34,387 nt of DNA from UBA9676 sp036005525 (GTDB lineage Bacteria; Actinomycetota; Actinomycetes; Streptosporangiales; Streptosporangiaceae), in NCBI GenBank assembly GCA_036005525.1, contig DASYQM010000481.1, positions 1-34,387 on the forward strand, read 5' to 3'. Position 1 is the stretch's first letter. The number at the start of each line of letters is the position of its first letter. The translations under genes and the position numbers were made by a program. This document shows, piece after piece, positions 8,636-19,470 of this stretch. The notes below the pieces were generated by a model, which was not told the origin of the DNA, ran no database searches, and worked only from the letters and a program-made list of their open reading frames with translations.

Positions 8636-9886
8636 TCAGGTGAGGGCAGCGCGGAGCCGTTGCGCCAGGTGAGGCGGCTCGACCCGCTCCACGGCTACCG
8701 CGGAGCAGCCGACCCATTCCGCCGCCTCCCGCAGCGCCCGTGCCATCGGCACGGTGGCGGCGGCCGACGTCAGTGACAGCTGGCGGGCGACGAGCGTCTT
8801 CCCCTGCCGCACCGGGTCCACCCGTCCGGCAAGCCGGCCGCCGGCCAGCAGCGGCATCGCGAAGTAGCCGTGGACCCGCTTGGCCCGTGGCACGTAAGCC
8901 TCCAGGGAGTGGTCGAAGCCGAACATCCGGCGCGTGCGCTTGCGGTCCCAGACCAGCGAGTCGAACGGGGAGAGCAGCGTGACCCGGTGCTTGCCCTGGC
9001 CGCCTCCGGCGGCCTGCGCGAGGGCGGCGGGGTCGGCCCAGCCCATCGTTACGCCGTTTCGTGCGGCGGGTGGGTTCGCCCGGCCCGCGGCGGCCGTCCC
9101 GACCGCGACCGGCGTCAGCCCTGCCGCCTGCGCGGCCTCGTCCACATGATCGGCGTACCTGGCCGGGGGGCTGGCCAGCTCCCGGAGGCGGTGGTGGTCG
9201 ATCAAGTCGGCCCGGGTCACCACACCCAGGCTCCGCGCCGCTGCCGAGGCGAGATGGGCCAGGCATTCGGCGTCGGTGGGCTCGTGCGCGAGCAGGTCGC
9301 CGGGGAGAACCCGGTCGGGGAGGTCGTAGACCCGGCGCCAGCCTTCCCGTCGCACGCAGATCACGTCGCCCACGTCGAGCAGCCACTCGACGGCGATCTT
9401 GGTGTCCGACCAGTCCCACCAGGCGCTGCCGTTCTTGGCCCCGCCGAGCTGGGTAGCCGTGAGCGGCCCCTCGGCCCGCAGCCTGGCCAGGACCTCGGCG
9501 CAGGTGCCCTGGTGGCTCTGATGCCAGCGCTTGCCGCGGTCGCGGAGCGCGCGCCTGCGGAACGCGTAGTAGGGCCAGTCCTCGATTGGCAGCACGCAGG
9601 CGGCATGTGACCAGTACTCGAACGCCGCCGGCCGACGCGGGTGCCAGTACGCCCGCTCGATCCGGTCCCGGGGGATGGGGCCGAGCCGGGCGTAGGCCAC
9701 GAGCTCATGAGACCGGGCGAGCACACTGATGGTGTCGAGTTGCACCGCGCCGAGCCGGCGCAGCATCGCGGGCACGCCACCACGGCGGCCGTCCGTGCCG
9801 ACGAAGCCCTGTGCACGCAGCGTCATCAGCCGCACGTCGTCGGCGGACAGGGATACCTGCGGTTCCTGCGTGGGGAGGGCGGCCAC
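8636..9886 (-). CDS. YcaQ/AlkX-type winged-helix DNA glycosylase
   Basis: Member of the HTH_42 family (winged-helix DNA-binding domain-containing; E. coli YcaQ, Streptomyces AlkZ), whose characterised members remove bulky or cross-linked N7-alkylguanine adducts. The 416-residue protein carries LGAVQLDTISVLARSHELV: Gln49 and Asp51 form the QxD motif of the YcaQ branch, rather than the QxQ of the self-resistance AlkZ branch. Further family features are YARLGPIPRDRIERAYWHPR, FEYWSHAACVLPIEDWP, and LLSPFDSLVWDRKRTRRMFGF in the C-terminal half. The start is GTG 9886 with no strong ribosome site. A later ATG at 9826 would remove part of the first helix. Substrate is inferred from the motif only. 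It is not next to a recognisable toxin or antibiotic cluster, favouring a housekeeping repair role. Confidence 0.85.
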   Translation of the reverse strand: MAALPTQEPQVSLSADDVRLMTLRAQGFVGTDGRRGGVPAMLRRLGAVQLDTISVLARSHELVAYARLGPIPRDRIERAYWHPRRPAAFEYWSHAACVLPIEDWPYYAFRRRALRDRGKRWHQSHQGTCAEVLARLRAEGPLTATQLGGAKNGSAWWDWSDTKIAVEWLLDVGDVICVRREGWRRVYDLPDRVLPGDLLAHEPTDAECLAHLASAAARSLGVVTRADLIDHHRLRELASPPARYADHVDEAAQAAGLTPVAVGTAAAGRANPPAARNGVTMGWADPAALAQAAGGGQGKHRVTLLSPFDSLVWDRKRTRRMFGFDHSLEAYVPRAKRVHGYFAMPLLAGGRLAGRVDPVRQGKTLVARQLSLTSAAATVPMARALREAAEWVGCSAVAVERVEPPHLAQRLRAALT

Positions 9887-9966
9887 AATGACGGCAGCTT
9901 AACGGCGGCCTGCGACATTCCTCTCGCGCCTATGGCGCGGCTGCCGGAGCCGAACCTGGCGGGGGT

Positions 9967-10242
9967 CTAGTACCAGTCTTCGAAGATGTGGGTCCCCAGA
10001 GCCAGCAGCCCACCGATGACCGTCGCCGCCACGCCCACCCAGAACAGCCACCACGTGGGGCCCAGGACCAGGCCCAGGCCGCCGATCAGGAAGCCGGCCA
10101 TGATGATGGAGACCGCTACCCACGACACGGTCCGCCCGTGATACACCTCGGGCGGCTGGTAACTGTCTGGGCCTGCCGGTGCGAGAGCGCCGCCTTCCTG
10201 GCCTACGCCGGCCACAGGGCCCGGACTCGCCTGGTCAGACAT
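9967..10242 (-). CDS. Small two-helix membrane protein (HGxxx type)
   Basis: A 91-residue protein with a soluble Gly/Pro-rich N-terminus (about 1-32) and the segment YHGRTVSWVAVSIIMAGFLI opening the first membrane helix (about 38-58). A second helix (about 62-84) follows, with GPTWWLFWVGVAATVIGG, then a short charged end, HIFEDWY. Small proteins of this shape, with an HG-x-(T/S) motif before the first helix, occur near secA in many actinomycetes (possibly the DUF6704 group, from memory). No function is established. The ATG is well supported by AGGGGAGC eight bases upstream. It is divergent from secA and sits 80 bp downstream of the glycosylase start, on the same strand, so it could be the first gene of a two-gene minus-strand unit. 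Confidence 0.75.
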   Translation of the reverse strand: MSDQASPGPVAGVGQEGGALAPAGPDSYQPPEVYHGRTVSWVAVSIIMAGFLIGGLGLVLGPTWWLFWVGVAATVIGGLLALGTHIFEDWY

Positions 10243-10539
10243 GCGTTCTGCTCCCCTCGGGGTAGGCGGCCAGCGCCGGACAGCCGCTGCGATCCTATTA
10301 TTGTGGCGAGGCCGTCCGGCGAATCGACACCGGCCCCTGCGTTTTGCGGCCCAGAGACCAGCTGGGGCATCGCTACGGCAACGCTGCCGCCCGGCGCGGC
10401 TCGATTTCACCGTCGACTCGCCTACGATGGCTGTGGAGAGCGCTGTGCCTGCGAGCCGTGACGGCGACAGGCTGCCTGCCGTCCGGACCGTGGGCGGCGA
10501 TCCCTTTCACAGCCAGATCCGCAAGGAGCGCGACGAGAA
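10243..10539. promoter_or_regulatory. Divergent promoter region, small membrane protein / secA
   Basis: Roughly 300 bp between divergent genes. An AT-rich island CCTATTATTG (10294-10303) contains, on the minus strand, TAGGAT (10292-10297), a plausible -10 for the small membrane gene. On the plus strand TACGAT (10423-10428) could be a -10 for secA, with TCGATT (10401-10406) as a poor -35 at 16-bp spacing. Both are weak matches. AAGGAG (10523-10528) is the likely secA ribosome site, 11 bases from the GTG. Confidence 0.35.
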
Positions 10540-13743
<3,204 letters not shown>

Positions 13744-13770
13744 CCCGCCGCGGTCCCGGATCCAGGCAGC

Positions 13771-13850
13771 ACTCAGCGGACCCCGGCACGGTTCAGCGGA
13801 CCCGGGCACGGTTCAGCCGGCCCGGGCACGGTTCAGCCGGCCCGGTCCGC
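13771..13850. repeat. Four 20-bp tandem repeats between secA and the convergent gene
   Basis: Units at 13771, 13791, 13811 and 13831 share the pattern GTTCAGCSGRCCCGGGCACG, with a few differences in the first and last unit. They occupy most of the 114-bp gap between the secA stop and the stop of the minus-strand gene. Each unit contains CCGGGC followed by GCCCGG in the next, so stem-loops such as CCGGGC (13822-13827) with GCCCGG (13839-13844) are possible. A role as a shared terminator is plausible. The period (20) is not a multiple of three, consistent with non-coding DNA. Confidence 0.75.
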
Positions 13851-13857
13851 CGGCGGG

Positions 13858-14607
13858 CTACGCGGCCTCGACGGTGGTGCACAGCCACTTTCCTGACTGG
13901 TCTGGCCGGCTGGACACGGGCTGCCCACAGCCGGCTCGTTCGAGCCGGACGGCAAGCGCGTGGATGCGCTTCCCGAAGCCCACCACCACCGCCATCTCCA
14001 TCGCGTCGGCGCTGGGATGGAAGGTCACCACGCGGCGGACACGTGGCTGCTGCCCGGCCGATAGCTGGGCACCGAGCCGCTGAATTCGCTCACGGGCACG
14101 CTCGGTTGTCCACGGCGCCAGCTGGCGCGGTGACCGGGACCCAGCCAGCGCCTCCGCCAGCGCCTGGGCGAGTCGCGCCGGCCAGTCAGGTGACGTGGCC
14201 CGCGAACCACCTGTGCCGGATGACATGGGCGGAGAACCAGGTATGCCCGATGACATGGGCGGGGAGCCCGGTATGCCGGATGACACGGCCGGGGAACCCG
14301 GCAATCGCGGTGGGGCCGCTGGCTTCCGCGGATCTGGCGAGCCCGGCGCGCCTGGTCTTGATGAACGTGGTGCGCCACCGCCCACGGCTGGGCCGCTGCC
14401 CGGCTGGGGGAACGCGCCGGGCGGGCCGGCCGCCGTCACTTCGGCGTCGTAGGGCGGCGCGGACTCGGGGATGAGGCACAGCCGAACCGCCGCCGGGTCC
14501 GGCAACGGCCGCGGTCCAGCGGGCAGCCGGGATCGACGGGGTAGCGGGGGCCTGCCGGGTAGCGGGAGCGGGAGCGCTCCTCGCCGGTCTGCTGGTAATG
14601 CGGGCAT
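13858..14607 (-). CDS. Rv3235-like protein (DUF6459 type)
   Basis: Protein of 249 residues with two parts. Residues 1-140 are Pro/Gly/Ser-rich low complexity, including 10-residue tandem repeats. The conserved domain (about 145-249) has ARLAQALAEALAGSRSPRQL, APWTTERARERIQRL, VRRVVTFHPSADAMEMAVVV, RIHALAVRLE and a final GKWLCTTVEAA. This pattern matches a family found downstream of secA in many actinobacteria (Rv3235 in M. tuberculosis). Its function is unknown; the fold may be a small alpha-beta domain. ATG 14607 follows AGGGAGGC at good distance. It converges on secA and is divergent from moeZ. The family match is from motif memory and could be tested by profile search. Confidence 0.75.
   Translation of the reverse strand: MPALPADRRGALPLPLPGRPPLPRRSRLPAGPRPLPDPAAVRLCLIPESAPPYDAEVTAAGPPGAFPQPGSGPAVGGGAPRSSRPGAPGSPDPRKPAAPPRLPGSPAVSSGIPGSPPMSSGIPGSPPMSSGTGGSRATSPDWPARLAQALAEALAGSRSPRQLAPWTTERARERIQRLGAQLSAGQQPRVRRVVTFHPSADAMEMAVVVGFGKRIHALAVRLERAGCGQPVSSRPDQSGKWLCTTVEAA
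14221..14310 (-). repeat. Three 30-bp coding repeats in the Rv3235-like protein
   Basis: Units at 14221-14250, 14251-14280 and 14281-14310 (the last degenerate) encode the decapeptide SSGIPGSPPM on the minus strand, in the low-complexity N-terminal half. The unit length is a multiple of three, so the frame is kept. Confidence 0.8.
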
Positions 14608-14903
14608 GGCGCCTCCCTAGGCGGTGTCAGCGAGATAGCGGGTGTCGTCCGGCGCCGGGGCCTGCATCCCTGGGCCCCGTCGCCTGCCACTGAGTTGTAC
14701 TCGTGTCCGGTGACATTTCCCGGCCAACCGCGCCAGCGGGCCGAGGACTGAGCGTGCCCGTTGCCTGGCGGCCGGGCTGCTCGGCTGCCACCGAGCGGCG
14801 TGCGGAGCGCGGGCCAGTGGTGCGGGAATGTGCCGGCCAGCTGGTGAGTTAGTGCTGGAGCCGGGTAGAACGGACCCGGACCTCGCGCTTCAGGAGAGCT
14901 ACC
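14608..14903. promoter_or_regulatory. Divergent intergenic region, Rv3235-like / moeZ
   Basis: 296 bp between divergent genes, so at least two promoters are expected. CAGGAGAG (14891-14898) is the moeZ ribosome site. A TAGAAC hexamer (14866-14871) could be a -10 for moeZ, but it has no matching -35. A less GC-rich patch near 14690-14720 (TGTACTCGTG, GTGACATTTCC) may belong to the minus-strand gene. No gene is seen here. Confidence 0.35.
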
Positions 14904-16082
14904 GTGTCATTGCCCCCGCTGGTATCCCCGGCTGACGATCTGACCGTGGATGAGGTCAGGCGCTACTCCCGGCACCTGATCATTCCCGATGTCGGCAAGA
15001 CTGGACAACGGCGGCTCAAGAACGCCCGCGTGCTGTGCGTCGGTGCGGGCGGACTCGGGTCCCCCGCCTTGCTGTACCTGGCTGCCGCGGGCGTGGGGAC
15101 GCTGGGGATCATCGACTTCGATGTGGTGGACGAGTCCAACCTGCAGCGCCAGATCATCCATGGTCAGTCCGATGTGGGCCGACCGAAGGCCGTGTCCGCG
15201 ATGGAGAGCGTCCGCGAGCTCAACCCGCTCGTGAACGTGGTGCTGCACGAGGAGCGGCTCGACTCCGACAACGCGCTGCAGATCTTCGAGCCCTATGACC
15301 TGATCGTGGACGGCACGGACAATTTCGCCACCCGGTACCTGGTGAATGACGCGTGCGTGCTGCTGGGCAAGCCCTACGTCTGGGGCTCGATCTACCGCTT
15401 CGACGGCCAGGCCAGTGTCTTCTGGGCTGAGCACGGGCCGTGCTACCGGTGCCTGTACCCAGAGCCGCCGCCGCCCGGCATGGTGCCGTCGTGCGCCGAG
15501 GGCGGCGTCCTCGGGGTGCTGTGCGCATCCATCGGATCCATCCAGGTCAATGAGGCGATCAAGCTCATTACCGGCATCGGGGAACCCCTCGTCGGACGCC
15601 TGATGATCTACGACGCCCTCGACATGACCTACCGGCCGGTCACGGTACGGAAGGACCCCGAGTGCCCGGTGTGCGGCAAGAACCCCACGATCACCGAGCT
15701 GATCGACTACGAGGAGTTCTGCGGCACGGTGTCGGAGGATGCGCAGAAGGCGGCGGCCGGGTCGACCATTACGGCCACCGAGCTCAAGGACATGCTCGAC
15801 CGTCACGATGACATCCTCCTGATCGACGTGCGCGAGCCGAATGAGTACGAGATCGTCTCCATCCCGGGCGCGGTGCTCATTCCCAAGGGCGAGATCCTCT
15901 CGGGTGCTGCCCTGGAGCACCTGCCGCAGGACAAGCGGATCGTGCTGCACTGCAAGAGCGGCGCGCGCAGTGCCGAATGCCTGGCGGTGATCAAGGACGC
16001 CGGTTTCTCGGACGCGGTCCATGTCGGTGGCGGCGTGCTGGCCTGGATCAACCAGGTAGATCCCTCACTTCCGGCCTACTAA
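14904..16082 (+). CDS. moeZ: Adenylyltransferase/sulfurtransferase MoeZ
   Basis: E1-like enzyme that adenylates the C-terminal glycine of ubiquitin-like sulfur carriers (MoaD, CysO, ThiS types) and transfers sulfur through a rhodanese domain. It thus supplies molybdopterin, cysteine or other thio-products. The 392-residue length equals mycobacterial MoeZ. The ThiF domain (about 15-265) has the nucleotide motif CVGAGGLGSP, DESNLQRQIIH and DGTDNFATRYLVNDAC. CYRCLYPE and CPVCGK provide the structural zinc cysteines. The rhodanese domain (about 290-390) has IDVREPNEYEI and the persulfide cysteine in LHCKSGARS (Cys350). Start is GTG 14904 with CAGGAGAG upstream. No sulfur-carrier gene lies next to it. 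It is 82 bp upstream of the membrane protein/protease unit and may be co-transcribed with it. Confidence 0.95.
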   Translation: MSLPPLVSPADDLTVDEVRRYSRHLIIPDVGKTGQRRLKNARVLCVGAGGLGSPALLYLAAAGVGTLGIIDFDVVDESNLQRQIIHGQSDVGRPKAVSAMESVRELNPLVNVVLHEERLDSDNALQIFEPYDLIVDGTDNFATRYLVNDACVLLGKPYVWGSIYRFDGQASVFWAEHGPCYRCLYPEPPPPGMVPSCAEGGVLGVLCASIGSIQVNEAIKLITGIGEPLVGRLMIYDALDMTYRPVTVRKDPECPVCGKNPTITELIDYEEFCGTVSEDAQKAAAGSTITATELKDMLDRHDDILLIDVREPNEYEIVSIPGAVLIPKGEILSGAALEHLPQDKRIVLHCKSGARSAECLAVIKDAGFSDAVHVGGGVLAWINQVDPSLPAY

Positions 16083-16164
16083 GGCGCCGGGGCACCGGGC
16101 AGGCCGGCCTCCTAACCTGTCGCAGCGAAGGGCGGCGGTGCGGTTAAGGCCGTAACATGCCGGT

Positions 16165-17187
16165 GTGGGATTGCGGCCGGAGCCACCGGGAGGCAGCGGC
16201 CCGGGGCCGGGCGCAACGGGTCCGGCGCTACCCGGACCGGTGCCGGGACCACGGCGTCCTGGCAGGCCGCGCGTCCCGCCAGCCCGCGCGCCGGAGTACA
16301 CGGCCGCCGATGTGCCGGGGTACACGCCCGCCGATGCGCCGGAGCATCCGCCCGCCCGCGCGCGGGAGCCCCGATCCGCCAGTGCACGGGGGTCCCGATC
16401 CGCCGGTGCGCGGGAGCGGCCACCCGCTCGGCGGAGGACGGTACGCCAAAGACACAGGGGCTTCATGCTGGCCGCCCTCTCGCTCGCGCTCGTCGGGCTG
16501 GTGGCCGCGGTGGTAGGACTGGTGGCCCAGCTCATGCCCCGCACCTTCAGCGCAGCTCAGAAGCAGCAGATCATCGCCTGGGAGATGGGCAAGCGCTGGC
16601 GCACCTGGGCCGCCGGCGAGATCTTCCCCAGCACCGTCCGGTACCGGGTGCCAGGTTCCGCCCTCGGTGGGGCGGAGGGCCTGGACCTCATCGGGCACCG
16701 GATCGGGATCGCCCGCCAGGCGAGCTGCCGGGAGGCCACCGACCCCGCGGTGGCCCGGATCCTCGTCCAGCACGGGTGCCTCGCGGTGCTCCGGGCAAGC
16801 TACGACGATGCGACGCAGAGCCTGGCGGTGACCGTGGGTGTCGCCGTGCTGCCCAGCCCGGCGGCCGCCCACGCAACCCTTAGTGCGCTGCCCGGGCGGA
16901 GCGGGCATGGACCGAGTCCGGGCGTGCAGGCGGCACCTTTCCCGCGCAGCCTGGTAGCCCAGTTTGGCAACCGGCAGCGCCAGCTGTCATGGCAGCGGGC
17001 CAGCGGCCCCTACCTGGTGTTCGCCACCGTGGGTTATGCCGACGGCCGGCGACGCGTGCGTGAGGCCGCCAATCTGTACGCGACGGCGGAAATGCTGGGC
17101 CTGGAAAACGGAGTCGGAGGCACGGTGGCCGCGCGCATCGGAGCTGCCCCGCCGCCACCTCAATGTCCAGGGGGGCCAGCGTGCTAG
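16165..17187 (+). CDS. Single-pass membrane protein of unknown function
   Basis: I do not recognise this family by name. The 340-residue product has a Pro/Arg-rich N-terminus (1-98) likely to be cytoplasmic, with repeated PEYTAADVPGYTPADAPEH-like phrases and many arginines. One hydrophobic helix (about 101-124, MLAALSLALVGLVAAVVGLV) follows. The remaining domain of about 210 residues is predicted to be outside the cell. It contains Cys188 and Cys205, which could form a disulfide, and two more cysteines at the end (334, 340). Motifs include IIAWEMGKRWRTWAAGEIFP, TVRYRVPGSALGG and VFATVGYADGRR. The GTG start is uncertain because no clear ribosome site precedes it. The stop overlaps the GTG of the next gene (GTGCTAG), so it is translationally coupled to a membrane-anchored subtilisin and may be its partner or substrate (inference). 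Confidence 0.7.
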   Translation: MGLRPEPPGGSGPGPGATGPALPGPVPGPRRPGRPRVPPARAPEYTAADVPGYTPADAPEHPPARAREPRSASARGSRSAGARERPPARRRTVRQRHRGFMLAALSLALVGLVAAVVGLVAQLMPRTFSAAQKQQIIAWEMGKRWRTWAAGEIFPSTVRYRVPGSALGGAEGLDLIGHRIGIARQASCREATDPAVARILVQHGCLAVLRASYDDATQSLAVTVGVAVLPSPAAAHATLSALPGRSGHGPSPGVQAAPFPRSLVAQFGNRQRQLSWQRASGPYLVFATVGYADGRRRVREAANLYATAEMLGLENGVGGTVAARIGAAPPPPQCPGGPAC

Positions 17188-19007
17188 GACATGCCGTGCG
17201 GGCGCGGATGGTTGGCGGGCTTGTGGGCATGCTGCTCGCCGCCGGAACCTGCGCCGTCACGGTGATCCCAGCCAGCCCGGCCCGCGCGGATGCAGTGCGC
17301 GACCAGGAGATGTGGGTCCTGGACATGGTGCACGCCCCGTCAGCCTGGCCGATCACCCAGGGCCAGCATGTGATTGTCGCCGTCATCGATAGCGGGGTCT
17401 CCCAATCCGTGTCCGACCTCGCCGGCTCGGTCATCAAGGGCCCCGATCTCTCCGGCGTGACGACCCCCCAATCGGATACCTCCTGGGGCGTCCATGGGAC
17501 CTGGATGGCCTCTCTCATCGCCGGCCATGGTCATGACGATGGATCCAGCGGAATCGAGGGCGTGGCACCATCGTCGCACGTGCTGTCCATCCGGGTCGTG
17601 ACCGACCGGGGCGATCCCAATTTCGGGAAGTACGAGCATGAGTCGAATGCCGAGGTCCAGCGCGCCCTGGCGAGAGCCATCACGGTCGCGGCCAAGCGTG
17701 GCGCGAGCGTGATCAGCATGTCCCTGGGCTACGGCGTCCCCAGCCGCCCGGTCCGGGTGGCACTGCAGAACGCCTTCGACCGTGGGGTCGTGGTGGTTGC
17801 CTCGACGGGCAACTCCGGGGGCACCGCCCGTGCCCGAAGCGCCGGCCAGGCCCCGTATTCCTTCCCCGCCGACTACCCCGGGGTGCTCGGCGTGGGTGCG
17901 GTCACCCAGACCGGGTCAGCAGCCGGTTTCTCCAGCGACAATTTGTCGGTGCAAGTGGCCGCGCCCGGCGTCAAGGTGCCGGCTCAGGGCCGGGACGGGC
18001 AGTACTGGCTGGTCAGCGGGACCAGCCCCGCCTGTGCGCTGACGGCGGGCGTCGCCGCCCTCATCAAGTCACGCTACCCGCACCTCTCGCCGGCTCTGGT
18101 AAACCAGGCGATCACCTCCAGTGCCCAGAACCCGCCGCCGCAGGGATACGACGACCGGGTCGGTTTCGGCACCGTTGACGCCGCCGCGGCGCTCACCGTT
18201 GCCGCCCGCCTGAGCCACGACGTGGGGCCCGGCCATGGGGTGAGGGCGGCCACGCACTTCGGGGGCGGGCCGGGGGCCACGTCGCCGGTTCCGGTCGATC
18301 CGCGGGGCAAGGGGCGGCTGGTTCTGTACGCGTTGCTGGTGTTGGCCTGCGTGGCCATCGCGGTCGTGGCGGCACGCCTCGCCCGCAGGCCACCGGCCGC
18401 GGCCCCGAGCGGCGGGCCATGGCCGGACAGCGGGCAGCGTCCGGGCCACACGCAGTGGGCGGACGACCGGCAGTGGGCAGGCGACGAACAGTGGGCGGGC
18501 GACGGGCAGCGTCCGGGCGACGGGCAGCGTCCGGGCGACCGGCAGCGTCCGGGCGACAAGCAGTGGCCCGACAACACTCATTGGCCGGATAACGGCCATT
18601 GGCCGGACAACGGGCAGCGGCCGGGTACAGAGCAGAGGCCGGGCAGCGGGCAGCGGCCGGGTACAGAGCAGAGGCCAGGTACAGGCGGGTGGCCGCAAAG
18701 CGGGGAGACGCTGGGCAGCGGCCAGTCGCCGGACAGCGGGCACTGGCCGGACAGCGCCCACTGGCCGGACAACGGGCAGTGGGCGGACAACGGGCCGGGA
18801 CACGGTGACGAACCCTGGCCCGAACGGCAAGGGCGCCGGCACGCGCCGTACAGCCATAGGCCCGCCTCACGGGACGCACCCCCGGCGCCGCCGCACTGGC
18901 TGCCGCCGGACCCGCCGGAACCGCCACCACGGCGCGTCCGGCCGGCACAACCGCCTCCGGACGAGCGCGGATCGTCGGGGCTGCCGTGGCCGCCACCGGG
19001 CTCATGA
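17181..19007 (+). CDS. Mycosin-like membrane-anchored subtilisin (S8 protease)
   Basis: Exported serine protease of 608 residues. A signal peptide with a basic start and hydrophobic core ends near ASPARA (about 36). The peptidase domain (about 45-340) has all catalytic residues: Asp70 (VIVAVIDSGV), His105 (GVHGTWMASLIAGHG), oxyanion Asn211 (STGNSGG) and Ser282 (VSGTSPACALTAGVAALIKS). A membrane helix (about 380-400, LVLYALLVLACVAIAVVAAR) follows, then a cytoplasmic tail with 22 hexapeptide repeats. Signal-anchor layout and active-site wording resemble mycosins, but no type VII secretion gene (EccB, EccC, EccD, EsxA) lies in the window. GTG 17181 is preceded by AGGGGGG and overlaps the upstream stop. 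An ATG at 17163 is the alternative. Its stop overlaps the next start as ATGA. Confidence 0.9.
   Translation: MLGHAVRARMVGGLVGMLLAAGTCAVTVIPASPARADAVRDQEMWVLDMVHAPSAWPITQGQHVIVAVIDSGVSQSVSDLAGSVIKGPDLSGVTTPQSDTSWGVHGTWMASLIAGHGHDDGSSGIEGVAPSSHVLSIRVVTDRGDPNFGKYEHESNAEVQRALARAITVAAKRGASVISMSLGYGVPSRPVRVALQNAFDRGVVVVASTGNSGGTARARSAGQAPYSFPADYPGVLGVGAVTQTGSAAGFSSDNLSVQVAAPGVKVPAQGRDGQYWLVSGTSPACALTAGVAALIKSRYPHLSPALVNQAITSSAQNPPPQGYDDRVGFGTVDAAAALTVAARLSHDVGPGHGVRAATHFGGGPGATSPVPVDPRGKGRLVLYALLVLACVAIAVVAARLARRPPAAAPSGGPWPDSGQRPGHTQWADDRQWAGDEQWAGDGQRPGDGQRPGDRQRPGDKQWPDNTHWPDNGHWPDNGQRPGTEQRPGSGQRPGTEQRPGTGGWPQSGETLGSGQSPDSGHWPDSAHWPDNGQWADNGPGHGDEPWPERQGRRHAPYSHRPASRDAPPAPPHWLPPDPPEPPPRRVRPAQPPPDERGSSGLPWPPPGS
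18432..18827 (+). repeat. 22 hexapeptide-coding 18-bp repeats in the S8 protease tail
   Basis: A continuous run of 22 in-register 18-bp units encodes residues about 418-549. The units fall into two main types, GQRPGD-like and (G/H)QWPDN/GHWPDN-like, interspersed in blocks (for example two GQRPGD plus RQRPGD, then KQWPDN, THWPDN, GHWPDN). No frameshift interrupts the run. The tail should lie on the cytoplasmic side of the single C-terminal helix. Confidence 0.92.
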
Positions 19008-19354
19008 CCCATGCCCGCCGGGCCGACCGGGCCCAGGTGACGGACTTCGCGGACCGCGTGCTCGGTGTCGTGGAGACCATCCCGCCCGGCCGGGTGATGT
19101 CCTACGGCGACATCGCCGAATATCTCGGCGAGGGTGGTCCGCGTCAGGTGGGGAGGGTCATGGCCCTGTGGGGCGGCGGCGTCGCCTGGTGGCGGGTGAT
19201 CCACAACAACGGCTCCTTCCTGACTGGCCATGAGCGCGAGGCGCTCGCTCGCTATCAGCGGGAGGGGACGCCGCTGCGGACGGCAGGCGACGGCGCCCCG
19301 CACTGGGTGAACATGCGCCAGGCCCGCTGGGCCCCACGTGATCAGGCGCACTGA
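19004..19354 (+). CDS. Alkyltransferase-like protein (ATL, MGMT fold without Cys)
   Basis: Small protein of 116 residues with the DNA-binding domain of O6-alkylguanine-DNA alkyltransferases. It shows the early VLGVVETIPPGRVMSYGDIAEYLG, the recognition-helix region GPRQVGRVMAL, and the active-site region GVAWWRVIHNNG. In true MGMTs this last motif contains PCHR. Here the position reads AWWR, so the nucleophilic Cys is replaced by Trp62. Such proteins (ATL) bind O6-alkylguanine without removing it and direct the lesion to nucleotide excision repair (known for fission yeast Atl1 and E. coli YbaZ). ATG 19004 overlaps the protease stop (ATGA). An in-frame GTG at 18986 is possible but less likely. 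M. tuberculosis has a similar protein near adnAB. Confidence 0.92.
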   Translation: MTHARRADRAQVTDFADRVLGVVETIPPGRVMSYGDIAEYLGEGGPRQVGRVMALWGGGVAWWRVIHNNGSFLTGHEREALARYQREGTPLRTAGDGAPHWVNMRQARWAPRDQAH

Positions 19355-19470
19355 TGTCGTCAGAGGGGCGGCAGCGGAGATCTCACTCGTCCGCCCTGTT
19401 CGTGATCATGAGGTTACTGCTGGTAGAACGATAGTGATCCCATGATCATGTCCACGAAACATCTGTCCCG

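Noticed and set aside
18432..18827. CRISPR-like regular repeats
   Set aside because: Units are contiguous without spacers and stay in the reading frame of the protease; they are coding tandem repeats.
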